Part shown: positions 50,961-63,240 of the stretch, one piece after another | How the letters are laid out: every line of letters begins with the position of its first letter | How positions within the stretch are numbered: the first letter of the stretch is position 1 | Notes under the pieces: model-generated | Told to the model about the DNA's origin: nothing | The model's database searches: none | What the model saw: the letters and a program-made list of their open reading frames with translations, nothing else | Assembly (NCBI RefSeq): GCF_037975245.1 | Contig: NC_092563.1 | Coordinates: 3,233,001 to 3,297,000 of the forward strand | Reading direction: 5' to 3' | Length of the DNA: 64,000 nucleotides | Source of the DNA: Apostichopus japonicus | Taxonomy: Eukaryota > Echinodermata > Holothuroidea > Aspidochirotida > Stichopodidae | Made by a program: the position numbers and the translations under genes

Positions 50961-53680
50961 TAACTCCATGTTAGTCCATGCTAGCCACACAATTAGCCTC
51001 CAATTAAATAATGTATATAACTGTCTCAACTCTATGTAAGTCTATGCTTTAGCCATATATACTGTCTTAACTCCATGTTAGTCTATGCTAGCCATATATA
51101 GCCTCCAATTAAATAATATATAACTGTCTTAACTCCATGTTAGTCTATGCTAGCCATATACAGCCTCCAATTAAATAACATATATACTGTCTTGACTCCA
51201 TGTTAGCCTATGCTAGCCATATATAGCCTCCAATTAAATAACATATATAACTGTCTTAGCTCCATGTTAGTCTATGCTATAGCCATATATACTGTCTTAA
51301 CTCCATGTTAGTCTATGCTAGCCATAGCCTCCAATTAAATAACATATATAACTGTCTTAACTCCATGTTAGTCTATGCTAGCCATATATAGCCTCCAATT
51401 AAATAATGTACATAACTGTCTTAACTCTACGTGAGTCTATGCTATAGCCATATATACTGTCTTAACTCCATGTTAGTCTATGCTAGCCATAGCCTCCAAT
51501 TAAATAACGTATATAACTGTCTTAACTCCATGTTAGTCCATGCTATAGCCATATATAGCCTCCAATTAAATAACATATAACTGCATGTCTTAACTCCATG
51601 TAATAGTCTATGGTATAGCCATATATAGCCTCCAATAATAATGTACTGTCTTAACTCCATGTTAGTCTATGCTAGAGCCATATATAGCCTCCACTTAATT
51701 AGTGTATATAACTGTCTTCAACTCCATGTTAGTCCATGCTATAGCCATATATAGCCTCCAATTAAATAACATATAACTGCATGTCTTAACTCCATGTAAT
51801 AGTCTATGGTATAGCCATATATAGCCTCCAATAATAATGTACTGTCTTAACTCCATGTTAGTCTATGCTAGAGCCATATATAGCCTCCACTTAATTAGTG
51901 TATATAACTGTCTTCAACTCCATGTTAGTCCATGCTTTAGCCATATATAGCCTCCAATTAATTAGTGTATATAACTGTCTTAAACTCCACGTTAGTCGAT
52001 ACTATAGCCATAAATAGCCTCCTATTAATTAGTGTATATAACTGTCTTAAACTCCATGTTAGTCCATGGTATAGCCATATATAGCCTCCAGTTAATTAGT
52101 GTATATAACTGTCTTAAACTCCATGTTAGGCCATGCTATAGCCTCCAATTAATTAGTGTATATAAATGTCTTAATCTCCATGTTAGTCCATGCTATAGCC
52201 ATATATAGCCTCCAATTAATTAGTGTATATAACTGTCTTCAACTCCATGTTAGTCCATGGTATAGCCATATATAGCCTCCTATTAATTAGTGTATATAAC
52301 TGTCTTCAACTCCATGTTAGTCCATGCTTTAGCCATATATAGCCTCCAATTAATTAGTGTATATAACTGTCTTAAACTCCATGTTAGTCGATACTATAGC
52401 CATAAATAGCCTCCTATTAATTAGTGTATATAACTGTCTTAAACTCCATGTTAGTCCATGGTATAGCCATATATAGCCTCCAGTTAATTAGTGTATATAA
52501 CTGTCTTAAACTCCATGTTAGGCCATGCTATAGCCTCCAATTAATTAGTGTATATAAATGTCTTAATCTCCATGTTAGTCCATGCTATAGCCATATATAG
52601 CCTCCAATTAATTAGTGTATATAACTGTCTTCAACTCCATGTTAGTCCATGCTTTAGCCATATATAGCCTCCAATTAATTAGTGTATATAACTGTCTTCA
52701 ACTCCATGTTAGTCCATGCTCTAGCCATATATAGCCTCCAATTAATTAGTGTATATAACTGTCTTCAACTCCATGTTAGTCCATGGTATAGCCATATATA
52801 GCCTCCAATTAATTAGTGTATATAACTGTCTTCAACTCCATGTTAGTCCATGCTTTAGCCATATATAGCCTCCAATTAATTAGTGTATATAACTGTCTTC
52901 AACTCCATGTTAGTCCATGCTCTAGCCATATATAGCCTCCAATTAATTAGTGTATATAACTGTCTTCAACTCCATGTTAGTCCATGCTCTAGCCATATAT
53001 AGCCTCCAATTAATTAGTGTATATAACTGTCTTCAACTCCATGTTAGTCCATGCTCTAGCCATATATAGCCTCCAATTAATTAGTGTATATAACTGTCTT
53101 CAACTCCATGTTAGTCCATGCTCTAGCCATATATAGCCTCCAATTAATTAGTGTATATAACTGTCTTCAACTCCATGTTAGTCCATGGTATAGCCATATA
53201 TAGCCTCCAATTAATTAGTGTATATAACTGTCTTCAACTCCATGTTAGTCCATGCTCTAGCCATATATAGCCTCCAATTAATTAGTGTATATAACTGTCT
53301 TCAACTCCATGTTAGTCCATGCTCTAGCCATATATAGCCTCCAATTAATTAGTGTATATAACTGTCTTCAACTCCATGTTAGTCCATGCTCTAGCCATAT
53401 ATAGCCTCCAATTAATTAGTGTATATAACTGTCTTCAACTCCATGTTAGTCCATGCTCTAGCCATATATAGCCTCCAATTAATTAGTGTATATAACTGTC
53501 TTCAACTCCATGTTAGTCCATGCTCTAGCCATATATAGTCTCCAATTAATTAGTGTATATAACTCTTCAACTCCATGTTAGTCCATGCTCTAGCCATATA
53601 TAGCCTCCAATTAATTAGTGTATATAACTGTCTTCAACTCCATGTTAGTCCATGCTATAGCCATATATAGCCTCCAATTA
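50961..53680. repeat. 67-bp minisatellite array, about 40 units, with higher-order repeats
   Basis: The unit reads AGCCTCCAATTAATTAGTGT, TATAACTGTCTTCAACTCC and ATGTTAGTCCATGC, then TCTAGCCATATAT. Left units (before about 51700) are variable, with AATTAAATAACATAT and single TTAACTCC; right units (after about 52680) are nearly identical. In the middle, whole multi-unit blocks are copied: a 196-bp period (TAATAGTCTATGG at 51601 and 51797) and a 392-bp period (GTTAGTCGATACT at 51991 and 52383; GTTAGGCCATGC at 52125 and 52517). Open frames inside are meaningless. It lies upstream of the GPI exons, probably in an intron. Confidence 0.97.
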
Positions 53681-54707
53681 TAACTCTCTTCCCCGTTTTA
53701 TCCGTTCATAATACTGAACAGTTAAAGATATCTCATGGATCGTTATATCAATAAACTTTGCACATTATTGCACAAATATAAAACTAAATTAATAAAATAA
53801 TAAATAAATAAAAAATAAAAAAATATATAAAAAACTATAAAACATAGAACCAATGACGATGGAATAATATGGAATTTACTATTTGTGTGAAAAATTTAAA
53901 TCAAGCTCACAGTATTAATGGGTAACACACGTACTTCAATATACATTATATATACAGCTACATATGCATGTAAAAACAGGGATGAAACTTTGTAAGTATA
54001 ACTGAGCTTCTATGATCAGTTATTTGATACACGACTCATGCAGGAATGAAGCAGGCATTTAACACCCTCTAATACTCTATGTTACTCTCAATCCAACCAG
54101 TATAGTTGGCCATATAAACTGCATTGCATACATAGATACTGTGTGTGAAGTATCAATGAACATGCTGGTAGGTTTTTCACTGTACTTTGCTGCTAAAACC
54201 AGTGAACGGAGAACCAGAAGGAAGCTGTGTGCTGTTCATACCCTTCACTTAAGCTGGTCTATCATATTGTCAACATGTACTGCATACATCAGACCTCCAA
54301 ATTCAGGCTAGATATACTGGCTAAAATACCAGTGGATTTACCCTTTTGCCAGTATAGAAAAAAAAGGGATGGGAGGGGGGACAGGGGAGGGGTAGCACTT
54401 GTATTTTTCTACCAGTGCAAAAGGAATCATGTTGGTTTTGTATTATTCAAGGAAAATGCAATAGGGAATTTGAATTAAGGCAGTAGATTTTATGATTGTG
54501 AAACTGTAGCCTTGGTATGTTGCCTATAGTTGCAGTGGTGTGTGCAAAGAGCTGGGGGGGGGGAGGGGATGACCCCTCACCTTCGACCATCAGTCTGGGG
54601 GACAATGGTTCAGTTTGGGGAATTTTGTATCAGCCAAAGGAAGAGTCGGACCATTACTACAGGTTTAAATCCTGAACTGCGTTTATACTACAGCCGTGAT
54701 CTCGAGG
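53681..54707. other. Non-coding stretch, no gene recognised
   Basis: A/T-rich run at 53780-53840 and GGAGGGGGGACAGGGGAGGGG near 54373. CAGTGGTGTGTGCAAAG at 54534 followed by a G-run resembles a hAT-like left end, but no matching right end or duplication was found. Confidence 0.45.
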
Positions 54708-54736
54708 TCCGGATCAGATCCAAGATCTGATCCGGA
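54708..54736. repeat. Perfect palindrome, 13-bp arms, 3-base loop
   Basis: TCCGGATCAGATC, loop CAA, then its exact complement. The outer flanks GCGTTTATACTAC and TAGTGTAAAAGCAC are also imperfect complements, so the stem extends with bulges; it may be a small foldback MITE. Confidence 0.85.
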
Positions 54737-55621
54737 TCTAGTGTAAAAGCACCCATTATACCCCGGTCCCACGAACGCGGTCTTGCTTCAAGCAAGGATA
54801 GGTGGAGCAAAAACTGTAACCGCAGATAAGCCCTGCAATTTGAACCCGCGTTTCAACGAGTTAACTCCGGGCATAGCGGCAGGCTTGGAAAACCTTGGAA
54901 AACGTCCGAACCTGGTTATTGCAATAGAGAATATGAACAGCGATCGACAGCTATGCAGTGAGTCTTTTCGTGGGGGGTATATATCATCCAAGCAGCGCAC
55001 ACACGCTATTTTCTACCGGGGCTTACCCGATACGGCCAACGTTTACTATCTTTGAAAAAGTCAATGCACTGGCAGGGAAATCATTGTTCCTATCTGAAGC
55101 GCAATATTTTGAGTGCAATGAGTGGTACGACTTTTCGCGGGGGTTAAGTAAAACAAATCTCTCATAGTTTCCAAAATGAAAATAAAATAAAATGGAAAAC
55201 CTCATATAATCATATCAATTATATCTAGCAGATATGCCGACTTTGTGTGCGTACAATTGTTCCAACAACTCTGGAAAAAAATCTGTTTTCACACTTTACC
55301 CAAAAGAAATATTTAACCCCTAACACAAAATAGTTGGGCTGGGCTCGATGTCCGCACCTGTTTATACTGTACCATTGAACTTGACATAGATGTAAAAACT
55401 TTTCTTGGCAAGTTGCCAACAAGAAATTCCACTGCAGTTTACTTCGCAAGTATTGCATCGAAGAAGTTATGGCGTAAAGACTAAACGCTTTACGGTGGCA
55501 CATTTCATGTTACTACTTTCTAATACAGAGTTCGCAGTATTCGAAGTGAACGTATTGGTTTTGGTGTGCTTTTACGAACATTCGCCTCATCGACTAGGCT
55601 TTGTAGGTCTAGAACACTCCA
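54737..55621. other. Non-coding stretch, no gene recognised
   Basis: TCCCACGAACGCGG at 54775 recurs in reverse complement near 59690. Frames here of up to about 90 residues are not recognised and have no splice support. Confidence 0.4.
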
Positions 55622-55810
55622 CCTTTGTTCAAAGGCGGCGGAAGCACTTTTAATCTGGGGATGGGGGGGGGGGGCACCGACATCGAAGGGCACTTTGCAG
55701 AAATTCGATTGGACTGATGCAGCCTGATATTAAGAACCCTTTTTAACTCTTATTGATTATCTTATTTGCGTATACTCATCACTACATCAACGTTGCCCCC
55801 CCCCCACCCT

Positions 55811-56207
55811 CAGTGGCGGAGCTTAGGGGTATGGTCAGGGGGCAAGAATGGTTTGTAGGCCGGGGCGCTTTCGACACTATCTAAGCGGAGCGCCACCACA
55901 GGTTGGCGCGGAGCGAACATAAATTTTTGGAGTAAAGATATTCCCTAGATTGCCGGTAATGGCCCTTTCCGGGCCTTGCTAATTGCAGATAAACGAAGAA
56001 TAAATAGGTGTCATCGCCATTTTGTCAGAAAATTACACCAACAAAATGTGACAATGTCAATAGGTATTTGAGAGCGCAATAAAATAGTCAATATAAAATA
56101 GTCGAATAAGTAAAAAGTGGTAAAAAGCTGAAAAGGGCGCCAGCAGTCAATTTGAGTCCGTCAGGGGGGCATCCGCCCTCTCTAACTGTATGGACGCTCC
56201 GCCACCG
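55811..56207 (+). mobile_element. hAT-like MITE, family C, nested in family D
   Basis: Left end CAGTGGCGGAGCTTAGG, right end GCTCCGCCACCG. Both flanks read CCCACCC(C)T within the C-run of the host, so the duplication length is not exact. The body aligns in opposite orientation with 43821-44230, including GGGGCGCTTTCGACACTATC. 397 bp. Module at 55885-55915. Confidence 0.85.
55885..55915 (+). repeat. Shared 31-bp GC-rich subterminal module, copy 6
   Basis: GCGGAGCGCCACCACAGG followed by TTGGCGCGGAGCG, preceded by ACACTATCTAA, 74 bp from the left end of the nested family C element. Confidence 0.9.
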
Positions 56208-56772
56208 CCCCCACCCCTCAAGGAAAAAATGCATACTAGGCCTGCAATGTCCAATGTGCACATTGGAAACAAGGAACAAGTTTTCTGTCGATGAGACAAA
56301 ATGAGGTGAAAACATTATAAAGCCCAAGTCCATACACTCTCGATCGATACATGCATGAAACATGTCAAAATAATAAAGGATGGGGTATAGGTTATGGGAT
56401 ATAAAAGCTGAACTCATTATTCATAGTAGGCTATAAATGGCTTCTGCTTAATACAAAGTCACAATGTAATATAGCAATATATTTTTGGAAATGTATAAGG
56501 ATTATTTTTTTGACACATTGAATATGCTTAAAAGCACTTACCAGAATGTTAGAAGCCTTGTGATAGTAAACATTTGAGTTTGACCCACAGAAATTCATTA
56601 ATACTTCTAAATTAGGATTAGATGATCTCTTACTGAAATATCGCTGACCTAATAAGGTGATCAAGAGTACAATTTTTTATGTAGAGAAAGGGCTCATTTT
56701 TATTCTGATGAAAAGTGGGGGCACGTGCCCCCTGTGCCCTCCTCCCCCGGTTCCGCCGCCCTTGCCTTTGTT

Positions 56773-57810
56773 ACTAGATCAATTCATGCTGGCTAAATAT
56801 CATCTCACATTCATCTCACCTGGTAGGCCTACGCATAACTATTTGAAGAAAAAGTATTTTGTACATCCCCTTATGTCTTATGATCAGATGTAAGATAACG
56901 TGGTATGACTCCTAAGCAGCGTTTATAATTCATTTCTTACACTTTACAAATTGGCGGGAAATTAGTGCTAACCCAAACGATGGTCGCGGGAAATCTTACA
57001 AGTGTAACACGTCATATCTTTCGTCCACCGTTATTTTGTTGTTGTTTTTTGTTGTTTATTTCGGACCATATTCTGAATGACGTGAAACGAAAACTCGCTG
57101 GCCTGCCAAAATCCCGATAATGCCACCCCCCACCCCCAGTTAAACAACAGTATGCTATCTTTAAAAGAATTGTCTGGTAGCCCTTAGACGTTACCTTAAA
57201 ACCAATAAATAATTTTCCAAATATGCGTTTGACAGAGAAACGATTTTTAATCGTTTAGGATGGATATTTCAAATATACTAGAACAGTAGAGAACGTGACG
57301 TCATCTTCGCAAATGCAGATGGCGACGTAAACCACGATCCATACAGTTCCTGCAGTAATCACGACAAATACCGCGTTCGAATACAGATTAATTTCTTTGT
57401 TAATTTTCGGTGAAATTCAATATAAATTATATATGTTTTAAAAACATCGTTGAGCCGTCATATACATATGTAGTGCATCGGTGTTTTCGTGGTTTTGTGT
57501 AACACGACGAAAGATTGAACAGAAGACTTCGTTGTTTATCCTTTTGCTGTAAAGTTGATCCGTGAATTTTATCTCAGCAATTTTTTCTTATTTATATGTT
57601 TCAATGATAACATTTTTCTTAAATATATTTCATTGATAACAATTGCTGTGGTTACAACTATTCTATGTGTTATAACTGTACCCACATATTTCCCCTCTAT
57701 TCAGTTTGAATATTATGCTTTCACATTTTTTTTATCCAAACGTTACGAAGTTTATGCGCAACTTAAATCCATCTTCTATTCGTTGAAAGTCCGATATTGG
57801 GGGTGGGGCG
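56773..57810. other. Non-coding stretch, no gene recognised
   Basis: Includes a CCCCCCACCCCCAG run near 57124 and T-rich frames near 57555-57750. No exon supported. Confidence 0.5.
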
Positions 57811-58427
57811 GGGGGGGGGGTACACCCCTCAGTCCGACAAGTTTTCGGTCCGAAAATGAAATACACGTTTTCAGTCCGAAAATAAAATGCACGTTTTCAG
57901 ATTGAAAACGTGTAATATACGTTTTTCAGTCCGAAAATGAGATACACGTATTCAGTTTGGCAATGAAAGCAGTTATAATGCCATAATATCACCAATAAAC
58001 AACACTGGAATGCAGGTGGGAGTTGCGAGGTGGGATCATTTCGGCAAGTAATCACCACGCACGGTTCTTGTTCGGTCGTAGGATGTCATGGATGGTGCGT
58101 AGTCACTTAATTATCCATGTTCTTGCATGGGTTGAGCCCAGGGATTATTTGAAATCACGTTATTACTTTTTCACCCATACAGTGGGGGCTTTTTTTTCAT
58201 TTTAGACGAAACGCTGCTCTATTTCGCACCAAGATGCACGTAAATTGTAAATTTTATTTTCGGACTGAAAAGGTGTCGGACTGAAAACTCGTTTTTTCGG
58301 ACTATAAACGTGTATTTTATTTTCGGTTTGTAAACGTGTCGGACTGAAAACTCGTTTTTATCGGACTAAAAACGTGTATTTTATTTTCGGACTGAAAACG
58401 TGTCGGACTGACAACGTGTATACCCCC
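57811..58427. mobile_element. Foldback-type element with multi-copy TTTTCAGTCCGAAAAT arms
   Basis: The left arm (57811-57960) repeats ACGTTTTCAGTCCGAAAAT and AAATACACG three to five times. The right arm (58250-58427) carries the same unit in reverse complement (ATTTTCGGACTGAAAACGTG) at least four times. Outer ends are GGGGGTACAC at the left and GTGTATACCCCC at the right. The middle (57961-58249) is unique. There is no coding capacity, and target duplications are unclear. It resembles foldback elements or MITEs with subterminal repeats. Confidence 0.75.
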
Positions 58428-61400
58428 AAATATTTGGCACTGTGCCACGATTTCAGTTCGAGCTCTACAGTCTACACTATTAAACAGCTGGTCCTGCGAT
58501 TTGTGTTTTATGTTTTAAGATGATAGCAATTAACCAATCACATATTTCAACTGGTAAACGTCATTCATCAACCCTGTAGATAGCGAATGTAAACTCCACC
58601 CATATTCCCTTATATGGACGTTTACTACGAGCTTCATTGACCATGATTTTGACTTGGGGACACCAAGTCTAAACGGCGGGAAAAAGTTCAGCACATCGGT
58701 TACATGTCTATAAACATGTTCCCGCATCGGAATATGCACACAGCAATAATTCTTTACGGTCAATTGTAAGTCTTGTCTTTTTAAGTTAGCAAACATGTGT
58801 GATGTGGCTCTTGTTTGACTGAATCCAGAATGCATGCATTCTAGTTATCCTTTTATTTTTACTTTGGTATGTGATTTACAAATTTTTCTTTTATACAGGC
58901 CTATAAGATTGTAAAATTTTACGGGCCTGATGAGTAAGTAACTAGGCTACTTGTTAGTTGGGCTACTACATATAATGTTCCTGATTATCGATCAAATAGA
59001 ATCCAGTAACAGTAAGCCTAGCTTAAATTTTCAGTTTGTACTTTATTTGGCTGACCGTTCTGTCGTAGCCTTTCTCTCCCATACGCATACAGATGTCTCA
59101 GTACACTGGAGCGTTGCGGCATATCCCATCAAGTTTCGACATTATTTTCGTCGCACCAAATGCCAAGCAATGCGAATACTTCATCTTCCAACCACATACT
59201 TCGCTCTGTCTACTTCTGCGACATATTGTACAGGAAAATATCAATAATAATCATAGTAAAAATAATAATGACCTTTGCGGTTATCTGGACGTCTTCAAGA
59301 AAGCAACTCAAACTTTATACTGTATGTATGCGGATGTACACGGGCAGCTATACAATGTGTACTACTCGGCAATGCCTTATGTAATTCCTTCATTTTCGCT
59401 GCATCGGTCTATTGTACAAATGGACAACCAATATGAAAATAGACACAGTTAATGTCTATATAGAAATACGCAAGCGGCGCAAACCACAACTGATAAAATC
59501 CATCGTATCTTTTTCACCCCAAGGCAATAGTTTATTTACATTGATTAACGTTTACCCGGGCTTAGCTGTCCTAACCCCACCTCTCATGAGGGGCTTAATC
59601 AAGCTCGGGCTTGCTCCGTTCCCACGGAGTAAAAGGGTGGATCAAGTTGCCCTAGCCTCGATAGGTCGATCAAGAGTGAAGCAAGCCCGCGTTCGTGGGA
59701 ACAGGCCTTTAGAGGCCAGTTATAGTCGCACAATTAAGCTTCTCAATGTATTTACACTTCATTGATTCCACACAATAGGTCCAAGAAGATGTAACTGGAG
59801 ATTTGATCTTGCAGTCAGCAGGGAGTAAAATCACAGTAATTAACTGTGACAGCCTCAGAGGCCAGAGTAGGCGAAAAGAGGAGGTATCGATGTCACCAGC
59901 TAGCTTGGCTAACTTTTGCCCCAGATTTCCCGGGGGCCAAAATTTGCAAGGAGGGCTAAATAATCATCTTAATGTGCTTCAGGATGCACCATTTGAAATG
60001 TTAAAGATTGATTTTTTTTTATTTGGGGGAGCATCCCTATAAAGCCCCCTTCATATGAATCGGCTTTAGTGAACCCAGTGCAGTTCCTCTCCTTTTTTAA
60101 AAATCCTTCAAATATTATCTTCTGGCCCTATCACAAAAGTTCAAGCTCCTTCCTTCCTTCCTTAATCAGTCGGGACAAAGTTTGGATTTGGCCCCAACCC
60201 CCTCACCATTCAAATCCTGTGCATGCCACTGTGTATTTCATACAGTTGCTTTAAAGGACATCAGCTGCTAAGATAGTAGGCTACGTTGTATGAAGTTCAC
60301 CCGAGGTTATCACTTGCGGGACCATTTAGCATGCTGTACGTACAATAGGCTGTACCACCGTGTCCAGAGTTCTCTGAACATTCATGTCCTCTTTTATCGA
60401 CCGTATGTGAGCATCCAGGTGGATTTAAATATTTTAGGTAGTTTCGACAAATTATAGATTGAAGATACAGTAAGATAACCAAATCTTCCTGATTTCTGGG
60501 GACAGTCCTTGGATTTCATGGACCGTCCCTATTTGTAAAAAGGCCCTGAATAATTTCAATTCTACCTGTTTAGCCTCCCATTCTTAGAGTCAGCTTGAAC
60601 AGATTGCTCAATCATGTAAACAACTACAAGCACAAAGTTCATTCATGGCCCTCTTATTAAGGTGACCATTATCTTTGAATAATTTCATAGCCCTAACTCA
60701 TATGACAAGCATCATGTTGCAAGTAATCATGAAACATACGGCCTCCAATAACCCAGTCAAGAGAATTTCATATTGGTTAAAATAGTTGTTTCCTCCTAAA
60801 CTTGGGCATTTTACCACCATCCATCATTGAACTGAAGAATCACCAAATCACTGAGAGACCGTCAAAAAACCAGGGTGCCCTCCATTTAAACGTACATTGT
60901 AGGTACTAACCGATGATATATCCACATGGGACAATATAAATATCATGTCCACTGAATTCCTAAAAAAGAAATATGCAGATTATAACTTCATATGCAATGA
61001 AAAAAAATATTGTCTGTGATTTTACCTCCCCTAAATCATGTTGCTTTCACAAATGGGAGATGACACTCTTAACTTATACCCCAGTTGCCCCAGACTGTGA
61101 AAACTTGTCCTCCCTTCAGAGACATTAAAGTAACTCCAAATGAATTCAGTCTCTGCACTTCGATAGTGCCCATGTTAAATTGAGTTCATAGCATGCTGTG
61201 TCTCATGGCAGCATGTATAAACTGTACACACTATGGTGAGCGCCTTTCAATACAAGTTTTATGCAGAAAGAGATGTCAGGAGTACTACAGTATTAATAGA
61301 TGTAGGCTTGTAGCCTACCAAACATGGAACCTAGCCTGTTTGTATACAGTTCCTCCGGCATGCATGAAGAGACACATTGTCAGCATGCCATCTATAAGCA

Positions 61401-61508
61401 TTCCACTACACACACACATATGTATATATTGCAGTGAGTGCATGTAGTCAATAATATCACCCGATATGTACGAGACAAGCTAAAGCAACAAAAAAACCAG
61501 GAAGCAAC
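58428..61508. other. Non-coding stretch, no gene recognised
   Basis: Contains GTTCCCACGG near 59620 and CGCGTTCGTGGGAACAGG near 59690 (see the shared word at 54775), and GTGCATGCCACTG at about 60220, which resembles a hAT-like right end without a partner. Frames near 59093-59765 have no domain signal. Confidence 0.45.
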
Positions 61509-61579
61509 AATGCATTGTGGTTCGATGATGTAACATGAGCAGTACTGCTCATGTTACATCAACAAAACCACAATGCATT
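61509..61579. repeat. Long palindrome (36-bp perfect core with outer arms)
   Basis: Core 61526-61561 is a perfect palindrome, centred on AGCAGTACTGCT. After a small internal loop the outer arms AATGCATTGTGGTT (61509-61522) and AACCACAATGCATT (61566-61579) also pair exactly. The whole 71-bp segment would fold as one hairpin; it is possibly a tiny MITE. Confidence 0.95.
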
Positions 61580-61639
61580 CTTGCATTCAACATTGAACAT
61601 GAATCTGACGAAATGTATAATGAGGGTGTACATGTTTAC

Positions 61640-61795
61640 AAGGGTTTCACAATTTGACCTCTGATGACCCAAAATGACCGTTGACCCTCCACCAAAAACA
61701 ATAGTCTCCTTTAAATCAATGTGGTACTTCTACACATTAAATTAGAAGTCGGCCGGAGCTTCCCTTTTTGAGATATCGTGATTACAAGCTGGGCG
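61640..61795 (-). repeat. Minus-strand copy of the AGGTCA-rich repeat
   Basis: The reverse complement gives CAGCTTGTAATCACGATATC then CTCAAAAAGGGAAGC, and TTTTGGTGGAGGGTCAACGG then CATCAGAGGTCAAAT, in the same order as the 9290-9660 units. Confidence 0.65.
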
Positions 61796-62987
61796 TCACA
61801 AACTCACTCCACACAAACACACACCCCAAACACTCACTCACACATACGCCATCATGAATGCAAACTTTACGATTATCATCGAAACCAAAAAACTAATGAC
61901 AATAAACTCTTATCTCTTTTAACATCTCTTTTATCAGCTGTACAAAAAAATAGCAATATGTTACATATTTAACAGATGAATCATTCAGTGCATGTGGTCT
62001 TTATAGACATGTACAGTTAGTAACCTATAACGTAGTTGACATGTTAAGGATCGCACAATTATGGAAATCACCAGTGCATATAGCTGATGTGGATTTCTCA
62101 TCAACACCCATGCATCTATGTAAATAGCAATGGTGACTCCCTGGGTTTATATGCTATAGGAATCCAATTGCTACAGATGCAGTCATCCATCAATAATAAA
62201 TGTAATATGCTCTCATTATTAGTGTGAACTTAAGACTTAAAAAGTGACATGCTTTGTGGCTTCTCGCTGAGGCCATATGACTCGATTTTTAACAGAATAG
62301 AGAAGAACCACGTTTCTTGTTTCTAAATCTGAAGCAATTGTTTTAGAAACTTGTTTTGGTATTGAATCAAAATTTTAGGTCACGCAGCTGGTCATGTTTT
62401 GCCTCATATTTCCTGCAAGTTTACTACACTGATCGAAATATTACTCCAGTTGGCACTGCCAATGAAAAAACTTAAGACAACCTGAAGTTTATCTTTCTTC
62501 ACAACATGAATCTTAATCAGCTCGATCATTAAGGATTTCATTCAGTTCTCAACAACAACTTAGTTGGCACCTGATCTTTCTTTCGTAATAGTTTTAATAA
62601 TCCTACGCAACATGAAGCACTGGAAATTTTCAGTGACCTTTCTGTGTGAATCCTGGTTTCTCAATTCGAAACCAGTCACCTATTTGGAAATATCAATGTT
62701 GCATGAACACCCTTCTGCTTTACTGGCTACTCTCTGCTTGCTTATGGTGGACTCTTTGATGTAATTCATGCAGAGGAGTAGTTGAATGGTCTTTGGTTAC
62801 ACACCTGTAATATCTAATTTGGTTTTAAGGTGGCTACCCTATAAGTAAACTTGATGGCTCTATCCCTGAAGTATGAGTATGAGGAGTTGACCTGTATAGT
62901 GCTCAAAATACTGTTGCAGCCTGCCTTATGTTTCGTCCAGTTAAGTCAGTAGTCTGCATGGACACTGTCATTTAGTACTACATTTGT
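61796..62987. other. Non-coding stretch, no gene recognised
   Basis: AT-rich with short CA-rich segments near 61800-61850. No exon or RNA gene recognised. Confidence 0.5.
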
Positions 62988-63240
62988 GGAGTGTTAGCTC
63001 AGTGGTTAACGCCGGTGCCTTTCAATCATAAGGTCCTGAGTTTGAGTCACTCCAAGATTAATGTATGTCGTCCAATTACAGAGTTGTTTACAATTGACAA
63101 TTCATAATCATGGACGTTAAATATGAATCAAAGAGACTGACTTCGGTCAGCTTGCAGCTTTGGTAAGCCAATGATGGCTTCTTCGCGAGTTCCTGCTTGC
63201 AGGAGGATCTAAAATACATACATAAATACATACATACTAC
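62988..63240 (+). mobile_element. tRNA-derived SINE with ATAC-type tail
   Basis: The head 62988-63053 is tRNA-like: GGAGTG pairs with CACTCC as an acceptor stem, TTAGCTCAGTGGTTAACG is a good box A, and GAGTTTGAGTCAC is a decayed box B. A non-tRNA body follows with GACTTCGGTCAGC and TTCGCGAGTTCCTGCTTGC, then a tail of ATACATACATAAATAC units at about 63210-63238. The T-arm is degenerate, so it is not scored as a functional tRNA gene. Confidence 0.8.

Larger units (their letters stand above)
55630..56764 (+). mobile_element. hAT-like MITE, family D, copy 4, with nested family C
   Basis: TIRs CAAAGGCGGCGGAAGC and GGTTCCGCCGCCCTTG; exact target duplications CCTTTGTT at 55622-55629 and 56765-56772. 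1135 bp including the 397-bp insertion at 55811-56207. CACGTG at 56722-56727. The rest aligns with the other family D copies but is the most diverged, consistent with it being oldest. Confidence 0.93.

Noticed and set aside
51478-51660. Open frame inside the minisatellite
   Set aside because: Reads through 67-bp tandem units; pure repeat translation.
50961-53680. CRISPR-like array
   Set aside because: Units are contiguous 67-bp tandem repeats without unique spacers, in animal DNA.
54783-55055. 90-residue open frame with higher GC
   Set aside because: No family resemblance to GPI or any known protein and no clean splice context.
54534-60232. A 5.7-kb hAT-like element between CAGTGGTGTGTGCA and GTGCATGCCACTG
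   Set aside because: The flanking 8 bases do not match and the ends differ after the first few bases, so these are treated as separate fragments.
62988-63053. Functional tRNA gene
   Set aside because: Box A and an acceptor-like stem are present, but the T-arm/box B is degenerate and a SINE body with an ATAC tail follows.
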